Assembly: GCA_963607765.1 (NCBI GenBank)
Contig: CAVDDT010000053.1
Location: 1 to 8,917, forward strand
Reading direction: 5' to 3'
Origin: Colivicinus sp963607765
GTDB taxonomy: Bacteria; Bacillota_I; Bacilli_A; Erysipelotrichales; Erysipelotrichaceae
Length of the DNA: 8,917 nt
Each line of letters opens with the position of its first letter. Position 1 is the stretch's first letter. Made by a program: the position numbers and the translations under genes. The notes below the pieces were generated by a model that saw only the letters and a program-made list of their open reading frames with translations, made no database searches and was not told the origin of the DNA. Shown here piece after piece: positions 1 through 7,336 of the stretch.

Positions 1-3000
1 TTATAGACACAAGCCTTCTTAGTTTCACTCCATATCCAGCCCTTGCCCATTTGATCTTCACAAGTAACTACACCATCATCTTTATTAGTATCTTTATAGA
101 CGATAGCGTAAATAGAGAACTTATCTGCTTTAAATGTAATAGAATTATCACTATTTAAAGTAACTGGAAGATTATCTACAATAGTTTGATCATCTTCATG
201 ATGAACTCTAATAATACGATATTCTCTAGAAATATGAGAATTTGTATTAATTAGAGAATCTTCTAGATTCATCTTGATGGTTATTGGAGTATCTGTATTA
301 TTGATATAAGTAGTTTCTTCATTGATTATCTTTAATAATTTAATAGAGTAAGCTGTTCCATAAGAATAACCATTTAAATTATTCTTAACTGTATCAATAT
401 CTTCCTTATAAGTATCAAGGTAACTTTCACCATATACTTCTAAGACAATAGAACCCTTATAGCCTTTTGAAATTAGTTCTTTTTCATTATCATTTAGTAA
501 TAAATTAGATAATTCCTCAACACTGTTTAGAATCTCTCCCTTAGGTGCCTTATATGAGATGGCATCTTTATTAATGTAACCTGTAATAGGAGAACTTGCC
601 TCAGTTACTTTTAAAGTACCTAAGTTTTCAGTAATGATATAGTTATCAGCGTTATATTTATCTGAAGTAGTCATCTTATAAGTATTCAAAGATTGTCCAA
701 CATAAGTTTGACTACCAGTACTTCTAATCTTAGTTACTTCTCCTTCAATAAAGCCATCACCTTTTACTATTACTTCATTATTAGTTAAAGCAGTGCCATC
801 ATATTCTTTTTCATCACTACCAGTAGTAATAGTTATTCTTCTTTGAAGAATATTATATTGAACATTAGTTTCTACACCATAGTTACCTATGCCAATAATA
901 TCAACACCTACTACACCTGCATTAGTAGTATCATCGCTATACTCTAAACGATAGTCAACATCTTCTTTTAATAAGTAATTTAACTTACTATCATAGACAA
1001 CAACTTTTTCTTCTTGTGTTTGTCCATTATATAAAACATCATCTACAGTATCTACTTTTACACCACCAATTTCAGTTGGCACAATATCTTTTGGAGTTAT
1101 CTCTAGATAACCATCTTCTATTTCAAAATAGATATTACTATAGTTTCTATGATTGATGATAAAGCTATCTTCACTCAATCCCATATAATATGTACCAGCA
1201 TCTATTCCTGAAACAACAGGATTAAGATAACTATCGTATTCAACGGTTATATCAGTTCCTTCTATACCTTCGATTGTATAGCCACCAATACTTTGCATAT
1301 CGCCATTGTAAGTAACATGGTCATTTAGGCCTTTGACAGAAATCTTAATTTCTTCATCACTAGGAATGATTTTATAAGACTTAGTTATTGTTCCATAATA
1401 ATCACCAACACCATAAATTGTTACTGTAATATTTCCAGAATTAACGAAATCATAGGTCGAATATTCAACAGTGTAATCAGTTCCTTCTTTTAAGGTTTCG
1501 TTGTTAATCTTAACAACAGGAACACATTTATGAATCTTGCCATCATATGATGCATCTTCGATTCCTGTAACGCTAGCTTCGTTTATTGATGTACCACCAA
1601 TATGTAAAGTGCCCGGAATAGTTATGATGTCATAGTTATTTGTAACATCACCATATTTGGCAGTAATCTTTACTTCGTTTGAAGAAGTAATAGTACCAGT
1701 ATAGTCGCCTTTTTCTACGCCACTTGCGCTAGCTGTTAATTTAGCTTCATCACCATTAGCTAATGAACCATTATATATATCGTATCCTTCTACAGTTTGC
1801 GTTTCTCCAGTGTATATAACAGAAGCACTCTTTCCTCTAAAAGTAATAGGTCGCTTAGTTACTTCAATTGTATAAGTGCTAGTAACATCTTCATAGTTTG
1901 GATTAACAGCCTTAGCAATAATCGTTCTTGTACCTACATTAGTTAAAGTAGGAACTGACTTATACCATCTTTCGCCATTAACTGAATAATAAATTGTAGT
2001 GCCACTAGTTAAAGAAGTAGCCTCTACTTTTAAAGCTTCGCCATCATATACTTTAGAAATATCATTAGTAATTAAACTCAAGTTAGTAGCTTTGTTGATA
2101 ACCATGTAACCATCTTCTACTTCAACAGTGACATTACTATAATTCTTATGATTAATCTTAAATAAGCTTTCTGATAAGTTCATATAGTAAGTGCCAGAAT
2201 TAGTTCCCTTTACCATAGCACTATCATCATCTATAAGATCTACAGTAATTCCTGTATCGACCTTAGAATAGCTTACTGAATATCCACTTAATGTATGTTC
2301 CTTACCTGTATAAGTAAATTCATAAGAGTTGCCAATAATACTTATAATTACTTCTTGTTCACTTGGATAAATAGTGAAAGTGCCAGGATAATATGTAACT
2401 TTATAGTTTCCTTGTAAGCTATCGCCACTTACTGTAATACGGTATGTACCCGCATCTTCTCCTTCTTCTCTTACAATATTGTAAGAAATAGTATCTTCAT
2501 TAAGCACGCCTTCAAAAGAAGCGGTTAGTTTTGGATCATTCTCCTTATATGTCTTATTTAAGTTATCGGCTCTTACGCTAACTTTTCTAGGAGTGATTTC
2601 AATATTGTATTCTTCACTATATGCATCATTAAAACCATTAGCAGTTGCCTTTGCCTTAATAGTTAAAGTACCAACATCTTTAATAGAAGGAATCTCTTCA
2701 CTATAATCCGACCAAGTTCCATCTTCTTTCTTATAAGAATAAGAAATTCTTGCATCACTTACATTAGAATGAGCCTTGCCATCAAGAATAGTACCATCAT
2801 ATTCTTTTGAAACAGAAAGGCCTAAGTCTGGTTCAACAGTCATGTCATCTTTGCCAGTAATTGTAAAGATGCCCGACTTAAACAATAGCTTGTAGTTGCC
2901 AATAACAACATTCTCTGTATTATCATTTAAATCAGTCACATTAATCTTATAAGTACCAGAAGTCTCACCTTTTTCTCTACTAACTTTTATATTATTCTTA

Positions 3001-6000
3001 ATCAAATCAGTTGATTCGCCAGTTATCATTCCATCAATATTGACATTTAATTGAGGATCATCTTCACCAACCAACTTACTAGCATTTAAAGCAGTAATAG
3101 TAACTTCTTTTGGATCAACAGTGATGGTACCATATTCGATTTTAATATTATAGTTATCTTTATTAGTACCAGCTGTTAATTCATATGTAAACGTGTTTTC
3201 ACTAGAACCAACTTCAGTTTGACTGCCAGTAACATTAAATGTCACCCCTTCTCCACTAGCGAAATTAGAGGCATAAGCACTATTATATGTACATTCTTGC
3301 CCACTATATGTGCAAGTCTTACTATTAGAATACAATGTTACATCTCTTTTAACTATTTCTACATCTTTGTTTATAACTTCGAAAGTAACATCATAGTTTT
3401 TGTTGTTGTTGGAAAATTCATTTGCTTGAAAACCCATCGTATAACTTCCAACATCTTTTTTAGAAACAATTTGTTTGCCACTAGATGGAGAATATACATA
3501 ATCATCTTTTGTATAATCAACTGTGTTGCCATCTTTATCTACTGCACTAACAGTATATTGCAAAGTATGGTATCTACCATCATAAACTATTGTATCTTCT
3601 ATGCCTTCAAAAGTAACGGTAATAGGTTTACTTGTGATAGTTAAAGTAAAAGGATCTGATTCAACACTTGCATAATTAGGGTTTACGCCCATTGCCTTAA
3701 CTTTTATAGAACCAGCATCAGTAAGAGTTGGAATGTCTTCTGTATATTCACCCCATTCTCCTTTTTCTTCATCATATATTGAATATAAAAAGGTTGTGCC
3801 ATCTTTATTACTAGAAACGGCAGCACTTAATGGTGTGCCATCATACTCTTTACTAGAACTTGTACCAGTCACGATTAAGCCATCAGCTTTTGTGATAGTT
3901 AGCTTGCCATTTTTAACCGCAACTACTTTATATCTACCAGTCTTATCAACTTTGCCAATATAATCTTCGCTTACTTCAACCTCGTATTCACCAGCTTCAG
4001 TCTCTGTACGCTTTATTTCGATAGGATCTTCAAATTGATAAACAGTGCTGTTTTGATAGCCCGCTACATAGTGTTCTTGCCCATCATAAGTAAAAGTACC
4101 ATAAGTACCAGTTAAAGTAATTGCTAGACAATATTCAAACTTAACTGTAACTGTTTCTCCCTCTTTAGTAGTAACGGTTTGCGTACTATCACCTTTAGGT
4201 GTATAGGAATTTATCTCTGGGGCTGTTACTATGGCCTCTATTTCATTTGTTTCATAAGTTACTGTTTTTAGCTTATAACTGCCAATATAGCATTCAACTT
4301 GAATAGTTCTAGGCAAATATTCATAAGCTGCATAAAAATTAGTGTTACTAGTCAATGTGTAATTATTAAAGTCTACCTTATCACCACTACAACTAGAATC
4401 TGTATACCAGCCATTAAATTTATATGTTAAACCATCTACTATTTTTGTTTCATCTATAGTAGGTGCACTAACAGAAGAATTTATGTCTTGTGTGCTACTA
4501 GAAACTTGTTTAAAGCCAGTTGTACCAGGTATTTGTGCAAAGAAGTTAACTGTAGCTTTATTTTTAATACTTATTGAAGTCTTACAATAAATGTTATATG
4601 TTCCATCTTTATTTACTGTTATCTTGTAAGGGATAAAAGTTATTGATTCAAGTGTTGAAACATCATGTGATTTTGAATAGTTGCTTTTTAATACACCATA
4701 TAAATAGCTTCCACTATCAAGTTTGCCATCACTATCTAATACACTATTCCAATCAAGCAATCTTTTTTGGGCATCATATACAGTATCAGTTAAACCATAG
4801 CTATTAATATAAACTGTTAATTGCGTTTGAATATAATTATCACCATCTGGATCATCATCAAAATTTGCTAATACATAAAGATTAGCTTCACTTTTAATAT
4901 TTCCTTCTCCAGTAACAGTTACTTCATAATATTCATCAACCCAGCCAGAAAGAGTAAGAGCGGTATGTCTAATTATCGCAGTACCTGGATTAACACCAGT
5001 AACATACGCTAAAGGATATTGTTTTTTATCATAGTCATCACATTTTCTAACAGTCGCAATACTTTTATCAGAACTTTCCCAAGTGTCATTTAAACTTGAA
5101 TTTTTAGGATTAATTTCTAGTTCTGACCCTACATCTATCGTTTTACTATAAACAATATGATGAGATTTTACTTCTGTATTAAAGTTAGCAGTCACTTTGC
5201 TTCCATCACTTAAAACTAGAGTAGCTGTAATATCAACATTGCCTTTACTTATTTCAGTAATAGTTGCATTTGCCCCATCTGTAGTCATATAAACAACATC
5301 TGGACTATTGTTTGTCCATTCTATATGGTCATACCCAACCATTTCAGGACTTATATTAGCGGTTAAAGTTAAACTCTTTTCATCATCAAAACCATTAATG
5401 TATAGTTCGCTTCTACTTGAACTAATTGAAAAAGTTTTAACCGTAACAGGATATGGGTCTGAAGTAATTTCTTTACCATTTAAATTAGTAGCTTTAACAG
5501 TTATATTAGCGGTTCCTTCTTTTAAAGCAGTAACAGTAGCTGTCTTGCCATTACTTGTTATAGAGACCACTTCTTCATTGTCACAAATCCATTCTATTTC
5601 TTGATAGCTAGAATGGCTTGGAACTGCTTCAACATTTAATTCCAAACTGTTTTTTTCACTATCAGCCCAAAGTATTCCATCACTATTAGATGTAATATTT
5701 AAACCATTCATTATCGTATCGCCATTATCGGTGATAGTAATGTTGGTAATATATTCATTTTCATTAGAATAGTCATGAGAAATAGAAAAAGATAATATCG
5801 CATCAACGCTTCCCTTATCAAATTCCATAGAGAAAACTTTGCTGGTGTCTCCACCTTTGGAAAGAGTATATGATTCAGATTCTGATTCACCATCTAAATT
5901 AGTGACAGTTATATTAAAAATTGACTTAAAAGAATCACTATGACTATTAATGTATTCATCTTTTAAAAGAATACTAAAATCGGTACGACTTTTTACAGTA

Positions 6001-6209
6001 AGTGTGCCATTAAAAGAATCACTTGTTTGATCAATTTCTTTTATATCAAGTTTAGTAGTATCTCCCCATTTAATATAGTCCCATGTTTTATTAGCACTAT
6101 TAAGCTCAAATACTACATCATAATCATCAGCTTTACTAACAACTGGTGATAATGTTATTATCATAAACACTGATAATACAGCGCTTATTATCTTCTTTCC
6201 TATTTTCAT
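1..6209 (-). CDS. Giant secreted multi-domain adhesin (Big_2, InlB-B-like and MBG/YDG repeats), 3' end outside window
   Basis: The frame is open for 2069 codons from ATG at 6209 to the window edge; its C-terminus is missing. An AGGAG site 9 nt upstream and an in-frame TAG at 6224-6222 fix the start. Residues 1-27 form a Sec signal peptide: MKIGKK, a hydrophobic core, and cleavage after VSKA. Residues 28-186 form an unrecognised beta-rich N-terminal region. Three Big_2-like immunoglobulin-fold domains follow at about 187-257, 258-347 and 355-433. Residues 434-551 are unassigned. Residues 554-631 resemble an InlB-B/Flg_new repeat (GWYTD at 600-604, then FYAAYEY). Residues 632-696 resemble MucBP (SYTPKGDS, then TVTVKFEY). 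About 14 MBG/YDG-type modules cover 697-1868. The tail, 1870-2069, includes FSIYAIVYKD and a Cys-Trp motif starting at C2050. The family role is cell-surface adhesion or a stalk. No LPXTG or membrane anchor is visible because the end is cut. The ligand cannot be deduced. It lies 111 bp downstream of the abi gene on the same strand. Confidence 0.9.
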   Translation of the reverse strand, partial: MKIGKKIISAVLSVFMIITLSPVVSKADDYDVVFELNSANKTWDYIKWGDTTKLDIKEIDQTSDSFNGTLTVKSRTDFSILLKDEYINSHSDSFKSIFNITVTNLDGESESESYTLSKGGDTSKVFSMEFDKGSVDAILSFSISHDYSNENEYITNITITDNGDTIMNGLNITSNSDGILWADSEKNSLELNVEAVPSHSSYQEIEWICDNEEVVSITSNGKTATVTALKEGTANITVKATNLNGKEITSDPYPVTVKTFSISSSRSELYINGFDDEKSLTLTANISPEMVGYDHIEWTNNSPDVVYMTTDGANATITEISKGNVDITATLVLSDGSKVTANFNTEVKSHHIVYSKTIDVGSELEINPKNSSLNDTWESSDKSIATVRKCDDYDKKQYPLAYVTGVNPGTAIIRHTALTLSGWVDEYYEVTVTGEGNIKSEANLYVLANFDDDPDGDNYIQTQLTVYINSYGLTDTVYDAQKRLLDWNSVLDSDGKLDSGSYLYGVLKSNYSKSHDVSTLESITFIPYKITVNKDGTYNIYCKTSISIKNKATVNFFAQIPGTTGFKQVSSSTQDINSSVSAPTIDETKIVDGLTYKFNGWYTDSSCSGDKVDFNNYTLTSNTNFYAAYEYLPRTIQVECYIGSYKLKTVTYETNEIEAIVTAPEINSYTPKGDSTQTVTTKEGETVTVKFEYCLAITLTGTYGTFTYDGQEHYVAGYQNSTVYQFEDPIEIKRTETEAGEYEVEVSEDYIGKVDKTGRYKVVAVKNGKLTITKADGLIVTGTSSSKEYDGTPLSAAVSSNKDGTTFLYSIYDEEKGEWGEYTEDIPTLTDAGSIKVKAMGVNPNYASVESDPFTLTITSKPITVTFEGIEDTIVYDGRYHTLQYTVSAVDKDGNTVDYTKDDYVYSPSSGKQIVSKKDVGSYTMGFQANEFSNNNKNYDVTFEVINKDVEIVKRDVTLYSNSKTCTYSGQECTYNSAYASNFASGEGVTFNVTGSQTEVGSSENTFTYELTAGTNKDNYNIKIEYGTITVDPKEVTITALNASKLVGEDDPQLNVNIDGMITGESTDLIKNNIKVSREKGETSGTYKINVTDLNDNTENVVIGNYKLLFKSGIFTITGKDDMTVEPDLGLSVSKEYDGTILDGKAHSNVSDARISYSYKKEDGTWSDYSEEIPSIKDVGTLTIKAKATANGFNDAYSEEYNIEITPRKVSVRADNLNKTYKENDPKLTASFEGVLNEDTISYNIVREEGEDAGTYRITVSGDSLQGNYKVTYYPGTFTIYPSEQEVIISIIGNSYEFTYTGKEHTLSGYSVSYSKVDTGITVDLIDDDSAMVKGTNSGTYYMNLSESLFKINHKNYSNVTVEVEDGYMVINKATNLSLITNDISKVYDGEALKVEATSLTSGTTIYYSVNGERWYKSVPTLTNVGTRTIIAKAVNPNYEDVTSTYTIEVTKRPITFRGKSASVIYTGETQTVEGYDIYNGSLANGDEAKLTASASGVEKGDYTGTITSSNEVKITAKYGDVTNNYDIITIPGTLHIGGTSINEASVTGIEDASYDGKIHKCVPVVKINNETLKEGTDYTVEYSTYDFVNSGNITVTIYGVGDYYGTITKSYKIIPSDEEIKISVKGLNDHVTYNGDMQSIGGYTIEGIEGTDITVEYDSYLNPVVSGIDAGTYYMGLSEDSFIINHRNYSNIYFEIEDGYLEITPKDIVPTEIGGVKVDTVDDVLYNGQTQEEKVVVYDSKLNYLLKEDVDYRLEYSDDTTNAGVVGVDIIGIGNYGVETNVQYNILQRRITITTGSDEKEYDGTALTNNEVIVKGDGFIEGEVTKIRSTGSQTYVGQSLNTYKMTTSDKYNADNYIITENLGTLKVTEASSPITGYINKDAISYKAPKGEILNSVEELSNLLLNDNEKELISKGYKGSIVLEVYGESYLDTYKEDIDTVKNNLNGYSYGTAYSIKLLKIINEETTYINNTDTPITIKMNLEDSLINTNSHISREYRIIRVHHEDDQTIVDNLPVTLNSDNSITFKADKFSIYAIVYKDTNKDDGVVTCEDQMGKGWIWSETKKACVY
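1074..1352 (-). repeat. Type-A module copy 2 of a closely similar pair (partner at 2088-2351)
   Basis: This stretch encodes GTYYMGLSEDSF, INHRNYSN and EIEDGY. The partner at 2088-2351 encodes GTYYMNLSESLF, INHKNYSN and EVEDGY in the same order. The similarity is visible at the DNA level over the AATCAT-NYSN-GAAGATGG stretch, so this is a fairly recent intragenic duplication rather than only fold-level similarity. Confidence 0.7.
2088..2351 (-). repeat. Type-A module copy 1 of a closely similar pair (partner at 1074-1352)
   Basis: This is the module at about residues 1287-1374, with FTYTGKEHTLSGY at its start and NHKNYSN followed by EVEDGY near its end. Its order of motifs matches the copy at 1074-1352. 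The two copies are separated by B, C and E modules. Confidence 0.7.
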
Positions 6210-6320
6210 ATGCCCTAACTCCTATCGCATTTTTCCATCTATAATTTTACTTTAAAACTGATTATTTAAATTATTGATTTTGAACAAAGCAAGCCAATTT
6301 GGGCATTTTTATGAATGTTG
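6210..6320 (-). other. Intergenic gap between the abi gene and the adhesin gene
   Basis: These 111 bases hold the adhesin ribosome binding site. I see no convincing intrinsic terminator for the abi gene: the only candidate, GCC-CAAATT-GGC near 6292-6303, has a 3-bp stem and no U tract. A weak -10-like TAAAAT lies about 40 bases before the adhesin start, without a good -35. Read-through from abi into the adhesin gene is therefore possible but not shown. Confidence 0.4.
6219..6223 (-). promoter_or_regulatory. Ribosome binding site of the adhesin gene (AGGAG)
   Basis: AGGAG reads on the minus strand 9 nt before the ATG at 6209. It overlaps an in-frame TAG (6224-6222), so no longer start is possible nearby. 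This settles the start codon. Confidence 0.8.
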
Positions 6321-6359
6321 TTATATTTTGCTAAACATCGTTATATTTTGCCAATTCAT
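6320..6359. repeat. 20-bp spaced direct repeat at the 3' end of the abi gene
   Basis: GTTATATTTTGC occurs at 6320-6331 and again at 6340-6351 on the plus strand, a period of 20 bp. On the coding strand this is GCAAAATATAAC twice. The first copy encodes part of the final WQNIT stretch, and the second supplies the TAA stop. Since 20 is not a multiple of three, such a duplication would have changed the last residues of the protein. Confidence 0.7.
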
Positions 6360-7190
6360 TGGGAAGCCCATGTATTCAAAAAGATGTTCCAATTTTAGAT
6401 TTGTATCATATTTATTGTAAGCATCAAAAATACGAACTAGATGTTTTTTGAATTGCAAAAAGTCTTTTTTTGGAAGCAAATAACGAAAAGCAATAACCAC
6501 TCCAAATAAATCATTTTTCCCACATGCATATTTTGACCCTTTTTTGGAAATTCCTAATTTTTTATGTATTAAAGTACGATAAGAAAAAAGTCTTTCGTTA
6601 TGTGCACAAACATTTCTATAAAGTGTCAATACTCTCAAATACTTTATCATTTCATTTTTCTTAACATTTCCAAAGTCTCTACATATTGTTCCTTGCATTT
6701 TTTGAGGCAAGTATTCAAACATTTTTGATGTTTGTCCAAAAGTAAGAGCGTTTAAAACAACCCATAGAGGAACATTATGATATTTATTTCTTTGATAGAC
6801 AAGATATTTATGGTCTTTATTTTCACACGCCATTCCATTAAGTGTTTTAATCAATCTAAATATTCCATCTTTATTTTTTGAAAAATTATCATAATTGTTA
6901 TAATCGAGATATTTTTCTTGTCCTTCACCATGCAGCATGCAAAAGTTATATGAGATTGACGAACGAATTTTTCTTTCTACACGACATAAATATTTGAAGA
7001 AAATACCACGCATTTCCTCATCTAATTCATAAAGAGCAATGATATCTTCAAAGCTTGAATTACGCACATATTTTCGAGTATGAGCATCAATAAAAGGATG
7101 CTTATATCCACCTATTAATGCATAATATCCAATATTTCTAAGTGATTCCTCTGCAAATGCAACATTATTGATAATTAAATTTTTTCGCAT
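6321..7190 (-). CDS. Abi_2 family (AbiD/AbiF-like) HEPN abortive-infection protein, N-terminus frameshifted
   Basis: This 289-residue frame matches the Abi_2 family of phage abortive-infection proteins, whose members are thought to act as RNA-cutting HEPN toxins in the cytosol. Supporting motifs, in order: IGYYALIGGYK at 20-30; a helix with LYELDEEMR...VERKIRSSISYNF at about 53-83; VPLWVVLNALTFGQ at 140-153; the HEPN signature R192-NVCA-H197 followed by NERLF; and MGFPMNW near the end. The ATG at 7190 is only the longest start in this frame and lacks a good ribosome binding site. The conserved family N-terminus (KPFITYSSQIEKLK) lies just upstream in the other frame, from ATG 7237. Restoring one A in the six-A run at 7180-7185 would give a continuous protein of about 305 residues. 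So this is either a pseudogene, a slippage-dependent gene or a sequence error. The function is inferred from family membership. The upstream ncRNA at 7264-7331 is its likely partner. Confidence 0.85.
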   Translation of the reverse strand: MRKNLIINNVAFAEESLRNIGYYALIGGYKHPFIDAHTRKYVRNSSFEDIIALYELDEEMRGIFFKYLCRVERKIRSSISYNFCMLHGEGQEKYLDYNNYDNFSKNKDGIFRLIKTLNGMACENKDHKYLVYQRNKYHNVPLWVVLNALTFGQTSKMFEYLPQKMQGTICRDFGNVKKNEMIKYLRVLTLYRNVCAHNERLFSYRTLIHKKLGISKKGSKYACGKNDLFGVVIAFRYLLPKKDFLQFKKHLVRIFDAYNKYDTNLKLEHLFEYMGFPMNWQNITMFSKI

Positions 7191-7237
7191 TTAAGTTTTT
7201 CAATTTGGCTTGAATATGTAATAAATGGCTTTCTCAT
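7175..7237 (-). pseudogene. Detached N-terminal segment of the Abi_2 protein (20 codons, out of frame)
   Basis: From ATG 7237 the frame encodes MRKPFITYSSQIEKLKCE and then stops at TAA 7177-7175, after the six-A run. K-P-F-x-T-Y-x-x-Q-I-x-x-L is the usual opening of Abi_2 proteins, and it would lead straight into NLIINNVAFAEESLRNIGYY of the downstream frame after a -1 shift or one added A. This makes 7237 the ancestral start. No clear Shine-Dalgarno sequence precedes it; the preceding bases are TTAAAATTAAGTAT. Confidence 0.75.
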
Positions 7238-7263
7238 ATACTTAATTTTAAAATATATTGCAT

Positions 7264-7292
7264 AAAAAAAGAGGGGCCTTAGCACCCTCTTT
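7264..7292 (-). terminator. Intrinsic terminator of the small RNA
   Basis: On the minus strand, AAAGAGGG pairs with CCCTCTTT. Inside, GC pairs with GC around a TAAG loop with one bulged T, and seven T follow (7270-7264). The plus strand has only three T after the stem, so the terminator acts in the minus direction. It lies between the ncRNA and the toxin gene, so toxin expression from the ncRNA promoter would need read-through. Confidence 0.85.
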
Positions 7293-7331
7293 CGATTATG
7301 GGCTTCACAAGTATCCATAATCTGATCAATA
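7264..7331 (-). ncRNA. Candidate abiF-type small structured RNA upstream of the HEPN toxin gene
   Basis: A short transcription unit of about 68 nt is fully delimited by a promoter (7337-7365) and an intrinsic terminator (7264-7292). The expected 5' end is near 7330. The first hairpin has a perfect 8-bp stem, GATTATGG (7322-7315) with CCATAATC (7301-7294), and a 13-nt loop ATACTTGTGAAGC in which CTT and AAG could form an inner 3-bp stem. The second hairpin is the terminator. The RNA ends 26 nt before the ancestral abi start at 7237, in the same direction. It has no credible open frame. Established knowledge, from memory: AbiF-group proteins have a conserved structured RNA upstream (the Rfam abiF motif), proposed or shown to act as an RNA antitoxin. 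Assignment to that motif rests on position and architecture, not on a covariance search. Confidence 0.72.
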
Positions 7332-7336
7332 TCTAT

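Larger units (their letters stand above)
606..4119 (-). repeat. Array of about 14 MBG/YDG-type protein modules inside the adhesin
   Basis: Residues 697-1868 consist of diverged modules of about 75-93 residues. Most are marked by a Y-(D/N/T/S)-G turn near the module start, at Y708, Y789, Y876, Y968, Y1137, Y1300, Y1388, Y1466, Y1555, Y1634, Y1727 and Y1803. I sort them by eye into five kinds. A (...NYSN...EDGY...) is at 697, 863, 1287 and 1620. B (KEYDGTPL..., ...VNPNY) is at 776, 1123 and 1375. C (TGSQT-VG...) is at 956, 1456 and 1791. D (NKTYKENDPKL..., no YDG) is at 1034 and 1208. E (YDGK...LKEGTDYTVEYS) is at 1541 and 1713. Boundaries are approximate. This resembles the Pfam MBG/MBG_2/YDG families; the family names are from memory and were not searched. 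Confidence 0.8.

Noticed and set aside
434..551. tRNA or rRNA genes anywhere in the window
   Set aside because: No cloverleaf, TTCGANTC-type arm or rRNA-like segment was seen on either strand.
3219..3963. Forward-strand open frames of 141 and 76 codons
   Set aside because: They lie opposite the continuous 2069-codon minus-strand adhesin frame, have low-complexity Ile/Ser/Phe-rich translations and no ribosome binding sites. They are shadows.
5308..5893. Forward 98-codon frame and minus 60-codon frame
   Set aside because: Both overlap the adhesin in other frames and encode no recognisable sequence.
1..6209. Adhesin as a pseudogene or use of an alternative genetic code
   Set aside because: All lines were read in phase with no TAA, TAG or TGA. 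Trp codons are TGG.
7180..7186. Classical X-XXY-YYZ programmed -1 frameshift site in the abi gene
   Set aside because: In the upstream frame the codons are GAA-AAA-ATT, which does not give a full slippery heptamer, and no downstream pseudoknot is obvious. Only single-tRNA slippage or indel remains plausible.
6290..7212. Inverted near-repeat CAA(A/T)TTGGCTTG flanking the abi gene (6290-6303 and 7199-7212)
   Set aside because: About 12 bases with mismatches in AT-rich DNA, one copy within the abi N-terminal coding segment, and no transposase or target duplication. Chance is sufficient.
7294..7322. Two hairpins of 7264-7322 as a CRISPR repeat or phage attachment site
   Set aside because: There is a single copy with no spacer periodicity. 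The promoter and T-tract show a transcribed small RNA instead.
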